Positions 35,004 to 43,401 of a stretch of DNA of 64,000 nucleotides are shown piece by piece (the stretch's first letter is position 1; every line of letters begins with the position of its first letter). The stretch lies in the NCBI GenBank assembly GCA_963724405.1, contig CAVRUQ010000003.1:1736001-1800000 (forward strand), read 5' to 3'. The translations under genes and the position numbers were made by a program. Below the pieces are notes generated by a model. It made no database searches. It saw only the letters and a program-made list of their open reading frames with translations, and had not been told where the DNA came from. The DNA is from CAVQBJ01 sp963724405 (GTDB lineage: Bacteria > Actinomycetota > Thermoleophilia > Solirubrobacterales > Solirubrobacteraceae).

Positions 35004-35455
35004 ACCGTCGCGACCCCCTGCGCGAGCGCCTGGCCGAGCTTGTCGAGGAGCTCCTTCGTTCCGTGCTCGCGCAGCTCCGGCTTGTCCTCGCCGTCGAGGA
35101 AGACACCCTGCTCGGTGTAGCGCAGGTGCGTCCCCGCGCCGACGGCGACCAGCTCGACGGTCGTCACCGAGACCGACATCCGCACGCCGTCGCGGTGCAT
35201 GTTGTACGTGTAGACGATCCGCTCGTCCGGGACGATGTCCTCGTAGGAGGCGTCGTAGGAGTAGACCGCGGCCCCGCCCGCCACCTCGAGGTGCTCGCGG
35301 CCGCCCTCGCGGAAGTCGAGCTCGTGCTCGCCGCCCGCCCCGAACCACTGGCCCTTCGCATTCACATCCCGCCACGCCGCGAAGACGCGCGCGGGGGATG
35401 CGTCGTAGTCGCGCTCGATCACGAACGTCGAGTGTGTCGCTGACCTGTTGCTCAT
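35000..35455 (-). CDS. SRPBCC / AHSA1-domain protein
   Basis: The 151-residue protein has the START-like AHSA1 fold: FVIERDYDASPARVFAAWRD, WFGAGGEHELDFREGG and VYTYNMHRDGVRMSVSVTTV are characteristic. Such proteins, encoded directly after ArsR-type regulators, bind hydrophobic ligands. Both ends overlap neighbours by four bases (ATGA), so the three genes are translated together. Confidence 0.85.
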   Translation of the reverse strand: MSNRSATHSTFVIERDYDASPARVFAAWRDVNAKGQWFGAGGEHELDFREGGREHLEVAGGAAVYSYDASYEDIVPDERIVYTYNMHRDGVRMSVSVTTVELVAVGAGTHLRYTEQGVFLDGEDKPELREHGTKELLDKLGQALAQGVATV

Positions 35456-35859
35456 TGCGATCTCCTTCTCGGTCTCGCCTTCTTTGACGGTGTGGACGGC
35501 CCCGACTCATCGGTCTCTTCTGCGAGGAATCGGCCGAGCCGATCGAGCCGCGCTTCCCACGCCGCGCGCCGCTCGCTGATCCAGCGCTCGGCCGTGCTGA
35601 GCGCGAGCGGCTCGATCTCGCACGTGCGCACGCGCCCCACCTTGTGCGAGCGCACCATGCCGCTCGCCTCGAGCACGTGCAGGTGCTGGATGACCGCCGG
35701 GAGGGAGATCCCGAGCGGGCGCGCGAGCTCGCTCACGGAGACCGGCCCGTCGAGGAGACGGTCGATCATCGCACGCCGGTTCGCGTCCGAGAGGGCGTGG
35801 AACACGACGTCGATCGGCGGTTCGCCTGGTGTGGGTTGCGCGGGCAGATACTGAAGCAT
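35452..35859 (-). CDS. ArsR-family regulator
   Basis: The 135-residue winged-helix protein has the HTH VSVSELARPLGISLPAVIQHLHVLE and the wing HKVGRVRTCEIEP. It has no Cys cluster, so it is not a metal sensor of the ArsR/SmtB type; it belongs to the group paired with SRPBCC proteins. It is first in the operon. A perfect TACTTAAGTA palindrome lies one base before the start codon, so strong autoregulation is likely. The C-terminus is basic (SKKARPRRRSQ). Confidence 0.9.
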   Translation of the reverse strand: MLQYLPAQPTPGEPPIDVVFHALSDANRRAMIDRLLDGPVSVSELARPLGISLPAVIQHLHVLEASGMVRSHKVGRVRTCEIEPLALSTAERWISERRAAWEARLDRLGRFLAEETDESGPSTPSKKARPRRRSQ

Positions 35860-35860
35860 C

Positions 35861-35870
35861 TACTTAAGTA
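35861..35870. promoter_or_regulatory. ArsR operator candidate
   Basis: TACTTAAGTA is a perfect 10-bp palindrome immediately upstream of the arsR-type start codon, in a short AT-rich patch. A bound dimer would cover the transcript start. Confidence 0.6.
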
Positions 35871-35942
35871 TTGCACGAAGCACCCGGGGTCATGAGCCGC
35901 AGAGCTGTATCTTGATGCTTGCTTTCTAACATCACGATTCGC

Positions 35943-35948
35943 TAGGCT
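35943..35948 (+). promoter_or_regulatory. Leaderless-type -10 hexamer for the antitoxin gene
   Basis: TAGGCT ends seven bases before the ATG at 35956. AT-rich sequence with CTTGATGCTTGC lies upstream and may include a -35 element. Confidence 0.45.
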
Positions 35949-35955
35949 CACTGGT

Positions 35956-36192
35956 ATGCGCACCACTCTCACCTTGGCGGACGATGTCGCGGCCGCTATC
36001 GAGCGAGTTCGTCGTGAGCGCTCGATCGGCCTGAGCGAAGCCGTCAATGAACTTGTTCGTGCCGGCCTCGTCGTCACACAGGACAGACCACCGACTTCGT
36101 TTCGGCAGAAGTCCCACGACCTCGGCCGCGGGATCGACTTCGACAACATTGCCGACACCCTCGAGACGCTCGATGGACCGTCGAGCAGCTGA
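35956..36192 (+). CDS. Ribbon-helix-helix antitoxin (VapB-like)
   Basis: The 78-residue protein has an N-terminal RHH fold: MRTTLTLADDVAAAIERVRR, then SIGLSEAVNELVRAGL, the standard strand-helix-helix pattern that binds DNA as a dimer. The C-terminal ~30 residues (FDNIADTLETLDG) would wrap the toxin. It overlaps the PIN gene by one base (TGATG). It should neutralise the toxin and repress the operon. Confidence 0.85.
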   Translation: MRTTLTLADDVAAAIERVRRERSIGLSEAVNELVRAGLVVTQDRPPTSFRQKSHDLGRGIDFDNIADTLETLDGPSSS

Positions 36193-36617
36193 TGCTGCTC
36201 GACGCCGACCTGCTGCTCTACGCCGTTCACGAGCGCGCCGAGCAACACGAGCAGGCCACGGCGTGGATGACGGAGAAGCTCAACGGCGCAGTTCGCGTGG
36301 GGTTTCCATGGCAGAGCATCAACGCGTTCCTGCGCATCTCGACCCATCCACGCGCGTTTCAGCGGCCGCTTGACCCTGAAACAGCATGGGAGCGCGTCAC
36401 CGACTGGCTCGCCGCGCCTGTCGCCTGGGTCCCGCAGCCGGGCTCTGAGTATCAACGCATCTTTGGCGAGCTCATCGGAACCCACCAGGTACGCGGCAAC
36501 CTGATTCCCGACGCCGCGCTTGCCGCCCTCGCCGTCGAACACGGCGTCACGCTCGCCTCTACCGACACGGACTTCGCGCGCTTTCGCGGGCTTCGGTGGG
36601 AGAACCCGCTGAACTGA
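36192..36617 (+). CDS. PIN-domain toxin (VapC-like)
   Basis: The 141-residue PIN nuclease has acidic active-site residues in MLLDADLLLYAVHE (D4, D6 region), NLIPDAALAALAVEHG and the late SEYQ/STDTDFARF segment, the usual four-acid layout. It is a probable endoribonuclease. It is the second gene of a toxin-antitoxin pair just left of the tRNA-linked island. Confidence 0.85.
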   Translation: MLLDADLLLYAVHERAEQHEQATAWMTEKLNGAVRVGFPWQSINAFLRISTHPRAFQRPLDPETAWERVTDWLAAPVAWVPQPGSEYQRIFGELIGTHQVRGNLIPDAALAALAVEHGVTLASTDTDFARFRGLRWENPLN

Positions 36618-37120
<503 letters not shown>

Positions 37121-39226
37121 ATGAGTCCTCAGCCACCCGAGTTCGAAGCGGGAGGGGCACCCAAGCTCCCGCGCGAGCGCGCGCATTTCACCGAGCTACT
37201 GCTCGCCAACCACTTCAAGGAGATTGCTGCTCCGGCGGAGGGGACTCCGCCCGAGGGCAACACGACCTACGAACAGCTCACGTGCATCGGCTATCAGCCA
37301 CAGCTCGGCCAGCTCAACGCCGTCGTGAGCCTCAAGCAGGCGAACGGCTACTCGGGCGGGATCTGCAGTGCCGGCTCGCAGGAGTACGTGAAGTTCTTTG
37401 CCTCGACCGACGGCGGTGCAACATGGACCACGCTTGGCGTCACCTCGTTCACCTCCCGGGACGTGGCCGGACCGAAGCCCCTCGAGTTCGACGTCACCCT
37501 TCCGGTCGATCTGGCCCAGGCGTGCTGCAAGAAGGAGAACCTCGTCCTCATCCGCGCGATCCTCTCCTGGCGGGTGCCGCCGGGCGGCGCCACCGACCCG
37601 GTGGTGTGGGGCAATGGCGTCGACGCCTACGTCCAGGTCGCTCCGCTGACGCTCGGCACCCTCACCGAGGTCTTGGAGTGCCTGGAGATCCCGCTTGAGC
37701 CCCACGTGCTCAGCGAAATCGCCAACCCCGAGCAGATCGTCGAGTTCGGTCCCGCCAAGCCGCTCACGCCGCTGCAGCTGCACGAGCTCTACCGCGACAC
37801 CGACATTCCCCAGCATCGGTACCTGCTCGGCCCCGTGGCGCAGCTGCTGGCCGATCCGGTGGCCCTCGGCGCCGCGGTCGACCAGCCTGGGCTGCAGCTG
37901 TTTCCGGGACTGCAGGGCATCGCCGAGATCGGATCGATCGTCGGCAGCATCCTGGATCCGCAGGGCAACGAGACCTACGAGCAGCTCGGCTGCATCGGGC
38001 TGAACCCGAGCACCAGCGCGCTCGTGGCCACGATCGACGTCAAGCAGTCGGCCGGGTACTCGGGCAGCCTCTGCACCAGCGGCAGCCAGGAGTACGTCGC
38101 CTTCTGGGCCGACTCCGGGAGTGGCTACGAGTACGTGGGGACGAGCTCGGTCAACGTGCACGACCTCCCGTCGATCCCTGCCGGCGGCGTGCGGTACTCC
38201 GCGGCGCTGCCGTTCCCGCAGGCGCTCACGCAGCGCCGGGCATGCACCGACGGACCGAACACGGTGGCCATCCGGGCCGTGCTGTCGTGGGCGACGCCCC
38301 CGTCGGACACGAACCCGTACGCGGTTCCGGTCTGGGGCGGGCATCTGGAGGCGACGGTCCTCATCCCGCCCGGCGAGCCGGTCATGCCCGGGGGCGGCCC
38401 GGACCTCGAGTCCATCGGCAACATGCCGATCGGCCTCATCGACCAGGGGACCGGCCTGGCCACCGGCCAGTCGCTGGCCACGTTCGTCGCCACCGCGTCG
38501 CCGTTTGGCGGAGTCGTCAACTTCAGCGGGCACGTGATCAATCCGTCGGGTGGCGTGGGCGGCACCGGCCTCAGCTACCGGATCCTCATCAGCACCGACG
38601 GTGGCGTCACCTCGACGCCGATGACCGCGCCGTTCCACGTCGAGACGAACAACTGGATCACCTCGGTTCAGACGTCCGTCCTGCAGACACCCGACTCGTC
38701 CGGGTGGGTCAGCTGCCTGGAGAACTACGCCGCGAACACCGACGTCGTCGGCAACCTGCTCGGCCAGTGGACGACTGCGGGCAACGGACAGCTGTGGGTG
38801 GCGATGGAGGCTCGTCAGGGCTCCACGCCCCTCGGTCCCGCGATGCCGACGTGGACGCTCATCCAACTGGACAACACCGCCCCGTCTCCGGTCACGGTGG
38901 AGATCACCAGCGGCGGCGGCTCGTGCGGCGACTTCCAGCCGGGAGCGCTCATCGAAGGCACCTACTCGGCGGCCGACAACGAGGATCTCCGGGCCGTGAG
39001 CATCGCAGTCGAGATGCCGATGCCCGGGTCGACCCTGACCAAGGTGCCGACGTTCACCAGCCTGACCAGCGAGTCGGGCACGTGGAGCCTGCAGACGCTG
39101 CCGACGACGGAGCCGTGCGGGTACACGATCGTCGCTCAGGCCAGCGACAACACGATCGTCAACAGCGGGTTCGTCGGCTGGACCACGGAGGCCTTCACCG
39201 GTCTGTGCCTGCGGCCCGCCACGTGA
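37121..39226 (+). CDS. Uncharacterised protein with two copies of a Cys-containing domain
   Basis: The protein has 701 residues. I recognise the domain as widespread but know no function for it. Copy 1 (residues ~46-173) and copy 2 (~282-415) share N-x-T-Y-E-Q-L-x-C-I-G, K-Q-x-x-G-Y-S-G, S-x-G-S-Q-E-Y-V and I-R-A-x-L-S-W, with Cys at equivalent places (C55/C291, C82/C318). A linker and a Gly/Ser-rich region separate them, and the C-terminal ~270 residues have Ig-like Thr/Ser-rich strands. There is no signal peptide. GGGGAG precedes the ATG. It heads a run of four same-strand genes with DUF1360 and small proteins, which are probably functional partners. Confidence 0.6.
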   Translation: MSPQPPEFEAGGAPKLPRERAHFTELLLANHFKEIAAPAEGTPPEGNTTYEQLTCIGYQPQLGQLNAVVSLKQANGYSGGICSAGSQEYVKFFASTDGGATWTTLGVTSFTSRDVAGPKPLEFDVTLPVDLAQACCKKENLVLIRAILSWRVPPGGATDPVVWGNGVDAYVQVAPLTLGTLTEVLECLEIPLEPHVLSEIANPEQIVEFGPAKPLTPLQLHELYRDTDIPQHRYLLGPVAQLLADPVALGAAVDQPGLQLFPGLQGIAEIGSIVGSILDPQGNETYEQLGCIGLNPSTSALVATIDVKQSAGYSGSLCTSGSQEYVAFWADSGSGYEYVGTSSVNVHDLPSIPAGGVRYSAALPFPQALTQRRACTDGPNTVAIRAVLSWATPPSDTNPYAVPVWGGHLEATVLIPPGEPVMPGGGPDLESIGNMPIGLIDQGTGLATGQSLATFVATASPFGGVVNFSGHVINPSGGVGGTGLSYRILISTDGGVTSTPMTAPFHVETNNWITSVQTSVLQTPDSSGWVSCLENYAANTDVVGNLLGQWTTAGNGQLWVAMEARQGSTPLGPAMPTWTLIQLDNTAPSPVTVEITSGGGSCGDFQPGALIEGTYSAADNEDLRAVSIAVEMPMPGSTLTKVPTFTSLTSESGTWSLQTLPTTEPCGYTIVAQASDNTIVNSGFVGWTTEAFTGLCLRPAT

Positions 39227-39245
39227 CCGCGGGGAGGAGGGTCAC

Positions 39246-39581
39246 ATGCGCCTGACCGACCCACCGGCGCGTTTCGTGCTGGCGTCACTCGCCACCTGGC
39301 GAGTGACGCACCTCCTCGCCGAGGAGGACGGGCCGGCCGACGTCGTCGTGCGCCTGCGGGCGCGCGCCGGCGCCGGCCGGCTCGGCGGCCTGATGGACTG
39401 CTTCGGCTGCCTGAGCATCTGGGTGGCGGCGCCCTTCAGCGTCGGCCTGGCCGGCGCGCGACGCCGAGGCCCGGTGGCGTGGCTCGCCGTGTCCGGGGCG
39501 GCCTGCCTGCTCGAGCAGGCCACCCGCGCGCGCACCGCGCCGTCCCACGTTCCGACCGAAGAGGAGACCGAACAGCCATGA
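39246..39581 (+). CDS. DUF1360 membrane protein
   Basis: The 111-residue protein matches DUF1360: RFVLASLATWRVTHLLAEED at the start and DCFGCLSIWVA, the conserved C-x-x-C-x-S-x-W-V motif, next to hydrophobic segments. DUF1360 proteins have no known function. The gene overlaps the following 60-residue gene by ATGA and follows the duplicated-domain protein by 19 bp, so the three form an operon. Confidence 0.75.
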   Translation: MRLTDPPARFVLASLATWRVTHLLAEEDGPADVVVRLRARAGAGRLGGLMDCFGCLSIWVAAPFSVGLAGARRRGPVAWLAVSGAACLLEQATRARTAPSHVPTEEETEQP

Positions 39582-39760
39582 GCTGCTGCGGCGCTAAGCG
39601 CGAGACACTGAAGCGAGGTGGGACGGCGACCTCGGGGCGTGCGTCGCAGTCGCCTCGCGCGGCGGGGGCAGCGCCGGCGCCTGTGCGGGACCCCGGGTCG
39701 GGCAGGAGTGTGGCCATCCTGGCATACCTCGCGCGCAATGCGCCCGGGCGCAAGGCGTGA
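39578..39760 (+). CDS. Small Cys-containing protein in the DUF1360 operon
   Basis: The 60-residue protein starts MSCCGAKRETLKRG. Similar short proteins opening with CCG-x-K-R are common beside DUF1360 genes, but they usually run longer; this one ends early after SVAILAYLARN, so it may be truncated. It is coupled to DUF1360 by an ATGA overlap. It has no recognised function; the Cys pair could bind metal. Confidence 0.5.
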   Translation: MSCCGAKRETLKRGGTATSGRASQSPRAAGAAPAPVRDPGSGRSVAILAYLARNAPGRKA

Positions 39761-39946
39761 GCGGGACGTGGCTGACCGTGCGCGGCCGCCACGACGGCTC
39801 GACCTCCCGATCACGAAAGGCCGCAGAGACAAATGAGGGCCAGCTGACGATCGCATCCAACGACTGCGTCGTCGCCAGCCCGCCCGACGCTGGTAGGGTG
39901 GCCACCACCGTCCGATCTGGGACGGGACGTTGCGCAAGGGGGCGTC

Positions 39947-40528
39947 ATGACGAAGAAGGCGATCAGACGCGCAGCCACGGCTGGGGCTCTCGCGTTGGGC
40001 CTCTTGCCGATCGGAGCAGTCGCCGCGCCGCCGACGCCGGCGACCGCGCACGCCGGTTACGTCGGCACGGTGAGCGGCAGCCGGGCCTTCGTCGCCGTCG
40101 TAGTGAACGGCGGGAGCGTGACGGCCTACGTGTGCGACTCGCACTCGGTCGCTCGGTGGTTCAGGGGAACGGTCCACGGTGGACGGGCCACGCTCGAGTC
40201 GACCACCGGCGACTCGGTCCTGGCAGTCACCGTCGCGCAGCGGCGGGCAACGGGAACCGTCCGCCTTGCCGGCGTGACGCACTCCTTCTCGGCCACCCCC
40301 GACGACGGGGAGGCGGGCCTGTATCGCGGCACCAGGACCGCGGCCGGTCAGCGGTATCTCGGCGGCTGGATCATCCTGCCCGACGGGCGCCAGCGCGGCG
40401 CGGTCGTCTCCGGTTCCACAGTGGTGGCCAGCCCCACGCTCAACCCGAACGACCTGACGGTCGACGTCAAGCCCAAGGACATGCCGAAGCACGTGGTCAT
40501 CGCCATCATCGCGATCCTCATCGGCTGA
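39947..40528 (+). CDS. Secreted protein of unknown function with a hydrophobic C-terminal end
   Basis: The 193-residue protein has a clear signal peptide (MTKKAIRRAATAGALALGLL, cleavage near ATAHA). The body is beta-rich with RAFVAVVVNGGSVTAYVCDS. The last ~20 residues go from KPKDMPKH to a hydrophobic VVIAIIAILIG at the very end, which could anchor it. AAGGGGG lies upstream of the ATG. The C-terminal ~50 residues recur in the fragment at 46602-46784. Confidence 0.6.
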   Translation: MTKKAIRRAATAGALALGLLPIGAVAAPPTPATAHAGYVGTVSGSRAFVAVVVNGGSVTAYVCDSHSVARWFRGTVHGGRATLESTTGDSVLAVTVAQRRATGTVRLAGVTHSFSATPDDGEAGLYRGTRTAAGQRYLGGWIILPDGRQRGAVVSGSTVVASPTLNPNDLTVDVKPKDMPKHVVIAIIAILIG

Positions 40529-40903
40529 GCGCGCCGGCTGCGAGGTCTCCCATCAATCGGGTAGGGGCCGGGCGGCCCCGGCCCCTCCCACACCACCGGA
40601 CATGCGGGTCGTCCCAGAGACTCCCGCAGAGGCCTCCCGGGATAAGGCCAGCCACCTTCCTCGCGCACCCGCCGCATTTACGTGACGGCCCCCTGATGAC
40701 ATCGGGCTTCGCCATATCGTGCTGGCTCGCCCAGACCGCCCCGCCTCTGATGCGATTCGTGTCCCTCGGGTCGCGATTTTCGCCTCCGGCTTCCTTCCCA
40801 CCCCGCCTCACGACGACGCAGTTGCCCTTGACTTGTGGTTGGTGTCATCAACCTCCACAGGGGACTCGCACCCCCAAGCGGCTGGTCATGCCCGGCGTAC
40901 ACG
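40529..40903. other. Non-coding region with a possible group II intron remnant
   Basis: About 375 bp without a gene, between the secreted-protein gene and the second att-like block. It contains the hairpin described at 40556-40612; I see nothing else that I can name. Confidence 0.45.
40556..40612 (-). ncRNA. Possible degraded 3' end of a group II intron
   Basis: On the minus strand, GACCCGCATGTCCGGTGGTG and GGGAGG are followed by a 9-bp GC hairpin (plus positions 40564-40585) and CTACCCGAT. This order resembles domain V 3' strand, domain VI and the terminal CTACCCGAT of some bacterial group II introns. The 5' strand of domain V is not intact and no reverse transcriptase is present. The hairpin could instead be the terminator of the secreted-protein gene. 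Confidence 0.3.
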
Positions 40904-40933
40904 CCGAAGGCCGCCCTCGCGGGCGGCCTTCGG
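40904..40933 (-). terminator. Copy of the tRNA terminator hairpin
   Basis: CCGAAGGCCGCCC-tcgc-GGGCGGCCTTCGG: 13 bp stem, 4-base loop, identical to the hairpin downstream of the intact tRNA at 47518-47547. It is part of the repeated block 40901-41033. Confidence 0.7.
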
Positions 40934-40989
40934 GTCTCAGTCGGCCTCCGTGCGGGCCCTTTCGGGCCTCGCGCTGCGGTCGGCCGGGA

Positions 40990-41033
40990 TAGCGGGGGCG
41001 GGATCCGAAACCCGCGACCTTCGGTTATGAGCC
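40990..41033 (-). repeat. Partial initiator-tRNA copy 2 (att-like)
   Basis: On the minus strand it runs from GGCTCATAACCG to CCCCCGCTA, with a one-base deletion in the anticodon stem and small changes in the T-arm. It breaks at the same anticodon-loop position as the others. The homology continues through ~55 bp of spacer to the terminator copy. Confidence 0.75.
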
Positions 41034-41059
41034 AAGACGGGGTCCTGCTGAGCGGAGCG

Positions 41060-41686
41060 TCAGGCCGCCGGCGCGACGACCGTCTCGACCAGGCCGCTGA
41101 CGACGTCGTAGACATGGCCGGACAGTCTGATGCGAGGAGAGATCGCGGGCGCCGCGCGGAGGCGCTCCACGTCGTCGGCGACGGTCGCCGCGGGATCGAC
41201 GACAGCGTGCGCGCGCAGGCTCGATTCCTCGGCGCCGATCCGCGCGGCGTACCGGTGTCGGAAGGTGTCGTCAGCGAGCGCCCCGGCGCCGCACTGGTTG
41301 TGGTGGATCACCGCAACCTCGAAGAGTGGCCCGTCGTCGGGGATTGCGTACTCCGCGATTTGGCCGATGAAGGCCACGTCGTTGATGACCTCTGGGGTAG
41401 CGCGCCCGCCCACGTTGCGGACGACCATCGCGTCGCCGAGGCGGAGGCCCAGGAAGTGCGCGGGGTCGACGCGCGGGTCAAGGCAGGTGATGACGAACAG
41501 GCGCAGGTTGGGGAACACGACGGCGCCTTCATGGCCGCCCGCGACGGCGAAGGCGCGGTTGCGCTCGAGCGCGATCTCGACGTTCCCGGCGACCGGCTCG
41601 GCGGGCCTGGCCAGCTCGAATCCGGTGGCCCGGCCGATCCCCGAGCCGGCGTTCGTGCGGAGCGGTGTGGATGGATGGTTGCTCAT
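41060..41686 (-). CDS. Beta-class carbonic anhydrase
   Basis: The 208-residue protein has the zinc site of beta-carbonic anhydrases: C68-x-D70-x-R72 in ITCLDPRVDP and H129-x-x-C132 in HHNQCGAG. It should interconvert CO2 and bicarbonate. The gene ends 27 bp from att-like copy 2. The ATG at 41686 has AGGAGA upstream. It precedes no other same-strand gene within the island, but the MFS gene upstream reads in the same direction. Confidence 0.9.
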   Translation of the reverse strand: MSNHPSTPLRTNAGSGIGRATGFELARPAEPVAGNVEIALERNRAFAVAGGHEGAVVFPNLRLFVITCLDPRVDPAHFLGLRLGDAMVVRNVGGRATPEVINDVAFIGQIAEYAIPDDGPLFEVAVIHHNQCGAGALADDTFRHRYAARIGAEESSLRAHAVVDPAATVADDVERLRAAPAISPRIRLSGHVYDVVSGLVETVVAPAA

Positions 41687-41718
41687 GGTGTGCTGTCTCC
41701 TGCGGCTTGGGGATGGGA

Positions 41719-43287
41719 TCAGCTGCTCGCCCTAGCGGTGGTGGGCGAGCCGGTTGCTCGCAGCTCGGCTGCTTGATCGTTGCTCACGCTCGGCTGGGCG
41801 GGCAGCAGCGAGAGCGCCATCACCGCGCCTGCGGCGGCAACACCTGCGGCCAGGTAGTTCGCGGCGTGGAAACCGTGGAAGAACGCTGCGCTTGCGGCGT
41901 TGTGAAGAGCCGCCGCGAACACTGGATGGCCTGCTGACCCCAGCTCACTTGACGCGGTGAGCGCGGCGCCAACGGACGCGTGCGCGGTCCGCGCGACGGC
42001 GGTCGGCAATCCGATCGGGAGCGCGATCGAGAGCCGGCGGGCGTACAACGAGGCGTACAAACTCCCCATCACCGCAACGCCGAGCGTGCCGCCGAGCAGG
42101 CGCGTGGCGTCGTTGATCGCCGACCCGACGCCGGCCTTGGCCTTCGGCACCACGCCCATGATCGCCTCGGTCGCGGGTGCGCTCGTGAGGCCCAAGCCCG
42201 TCCCGGCCACGACCATCTGGGCGGCGATCGTCCCATAGCCGGTGCCGGCCGTTGCGGTCGTGAGCCACAGGTAGAAGGCAGCCATCAAGAACAGCCCGGA
42301 GGCCACGACCAACTTCGTGCCGAGCCGCACGGCCAGCCTGGCACCGAAGATCGAGGAGACGGCGACGCAGGAGGCGACCGGCAGCAGACGCACCCCGGTT
42401 GAGAGCGGGCCGTAGCCCTTCAGGAACTGGAAGTACTGGGTGACGAGGAAGATGAACCCGGACAGCGCGAAGAACGAGATCGCGACCGAGGCACTCGCGG
42501 CGGTGAAGCGAGGGTTGGCGAACAGGGTCAGGTCGAGCATCGGCTGCTTGGTGCGGCGCTCCCAGGCCACGAACGCCGCCGCCAGCGCGGCCGTGAATGC
42601 GAAGCCACCGAGTGTCCGCGCGCTAGCCCAGCCTTGGTTCGGGGCCTCGATGATCGTGTAAACGAGCAGCCCGATCATTGCGGTCGAGAGCGCGAAGCCG
42701 GCGCGGTCGGTGTCGGGCGCGTGCGGGTCGCGCGAGGCCGGCGCGTAGCGGGCGACGAGGAAGCCGGCAAGAGCGGCGATCGGCGCCATCGCGAAGAAGA
42801 TGCTGCGCCAGTCGAACGCCTGTAGCAGCCACCCGCCGGCGATCGGGCCGAGCGCGATCGCCGCTCCCGTGGTCGCACCCCACAGTCCGATCGCCCGTGC
42901 GCGCTCGCCGCGTTCGCTGAAGACGTTCGAGATCAGCGACAGCGTCGAGGGAAACACCATCGCCGCACCCACGCCCATCACCGAGCGCGCCGCGATCAGC
43001 GCGCCGGGACTGTTCGTCAGCCCCCCGGCCAAGCTCGCCAGACCGAACACCGACAGGCCGGCGAGCAGCATCCCCTTGCGCCCGAACCGGTCCGACAGGC
43101 TTCCCGCCGCCAGCACCGATCCAGCGAACAACAGGTTGAACGCGTCCACGACCCACTGCAGCTGCGAGTTTGACGCGTGCAGCTCGCGGACGAGGGTCGG
43201 CAGCGCGACGTTGACGATCGTCGTGTCGAGGTTGATGACGAACGCCGCCAGCAGCAGCGAGGTGAGGATCAGCGGCTTGAGTTTCAT
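41719..43287 (-). CDS. MFS efflux transporter (DHA2/EmrB-QacA family)
   Basis: The 522-residue, ~14-helix transporter has NLDTTIVNVALPTLVREL (family D1 motif) and GSLSDRFGRKGM (motif A). It is a paralogue of the transporter at 33432 but clearly distinct. GGAGGAG precedes the ATG. It is divergent from an HxlR regulator with a 12-bp palindrome between them, so it is probably its target. The carbonic anhydrase gene follows 32 bp later. Confidence 0.9.
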   Translation of the reverse strand: MKLKPLILTSLLLAAFVINLDTTIVNVALPTLVRELHASNSQLQWVVDAFNLLFAGSVLAAGSLSDRFGRKGMLLAGLSVFGLASLAGGLTNSPGALIAARSVMGVGAAMVFPSTLSLISNVFSERGERARAIGLWGATTGAAIALGPIAGGWLLQAFDWRSIFFAMAPIAALAGFLVARYAPASRDPHAPDTDRAGFALSTAMIGLLVYTIIEAPNQGWASARTLGGFAFTAALAAAFVAWERRTKQPMLDLTLFANPRFTAASASVAISFFALSGFIFLVTQYFQFLKGYGPLSTGVRLLPVASCVAVSSIFGARLAVRLGTKLVVASGLFLMAAFYLWLTTATAGTGYGTIAAQMVVAGTGLGLTSAPATEAIMGVVPKAKAGVGSAINDATRLLGGTLGVAVMGSLYASLYARRLSIALPIGLPTAVARTAHASVGAALTASSELGSAGHPVFAAALHNAASAAFFHGFHAANYLAAGVAAAGAVMALSLLPAQPSVSNDQAAELRATGSPTTARASS

Positions 43288-43364
43288 GACTCCTCCGGTC
43301 GAACGCGGTCGGACAAGGCTCGACATCGTTCTAAACCAAGAAGACAAGAAAATCAAGTTATCAG

Positions 43365-43376
43365 ACTAATATTAGT
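43365..43376. promoter_or_regulatory. HxlR operator candidate
   Basis: ACTAATATTAGT is a perfect 12-bp palindrome in the unusually AT-rich divergent spacer, just upstream of a TAGAGT -10 box (43386-43391) for the HxlR gene and ~80 bp upstream of the MFS start. Confidence 0.6.
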
Positions 43377-43401
43377 ACCTTCTGCTAGAGTAAGTTCGCA
43401 A

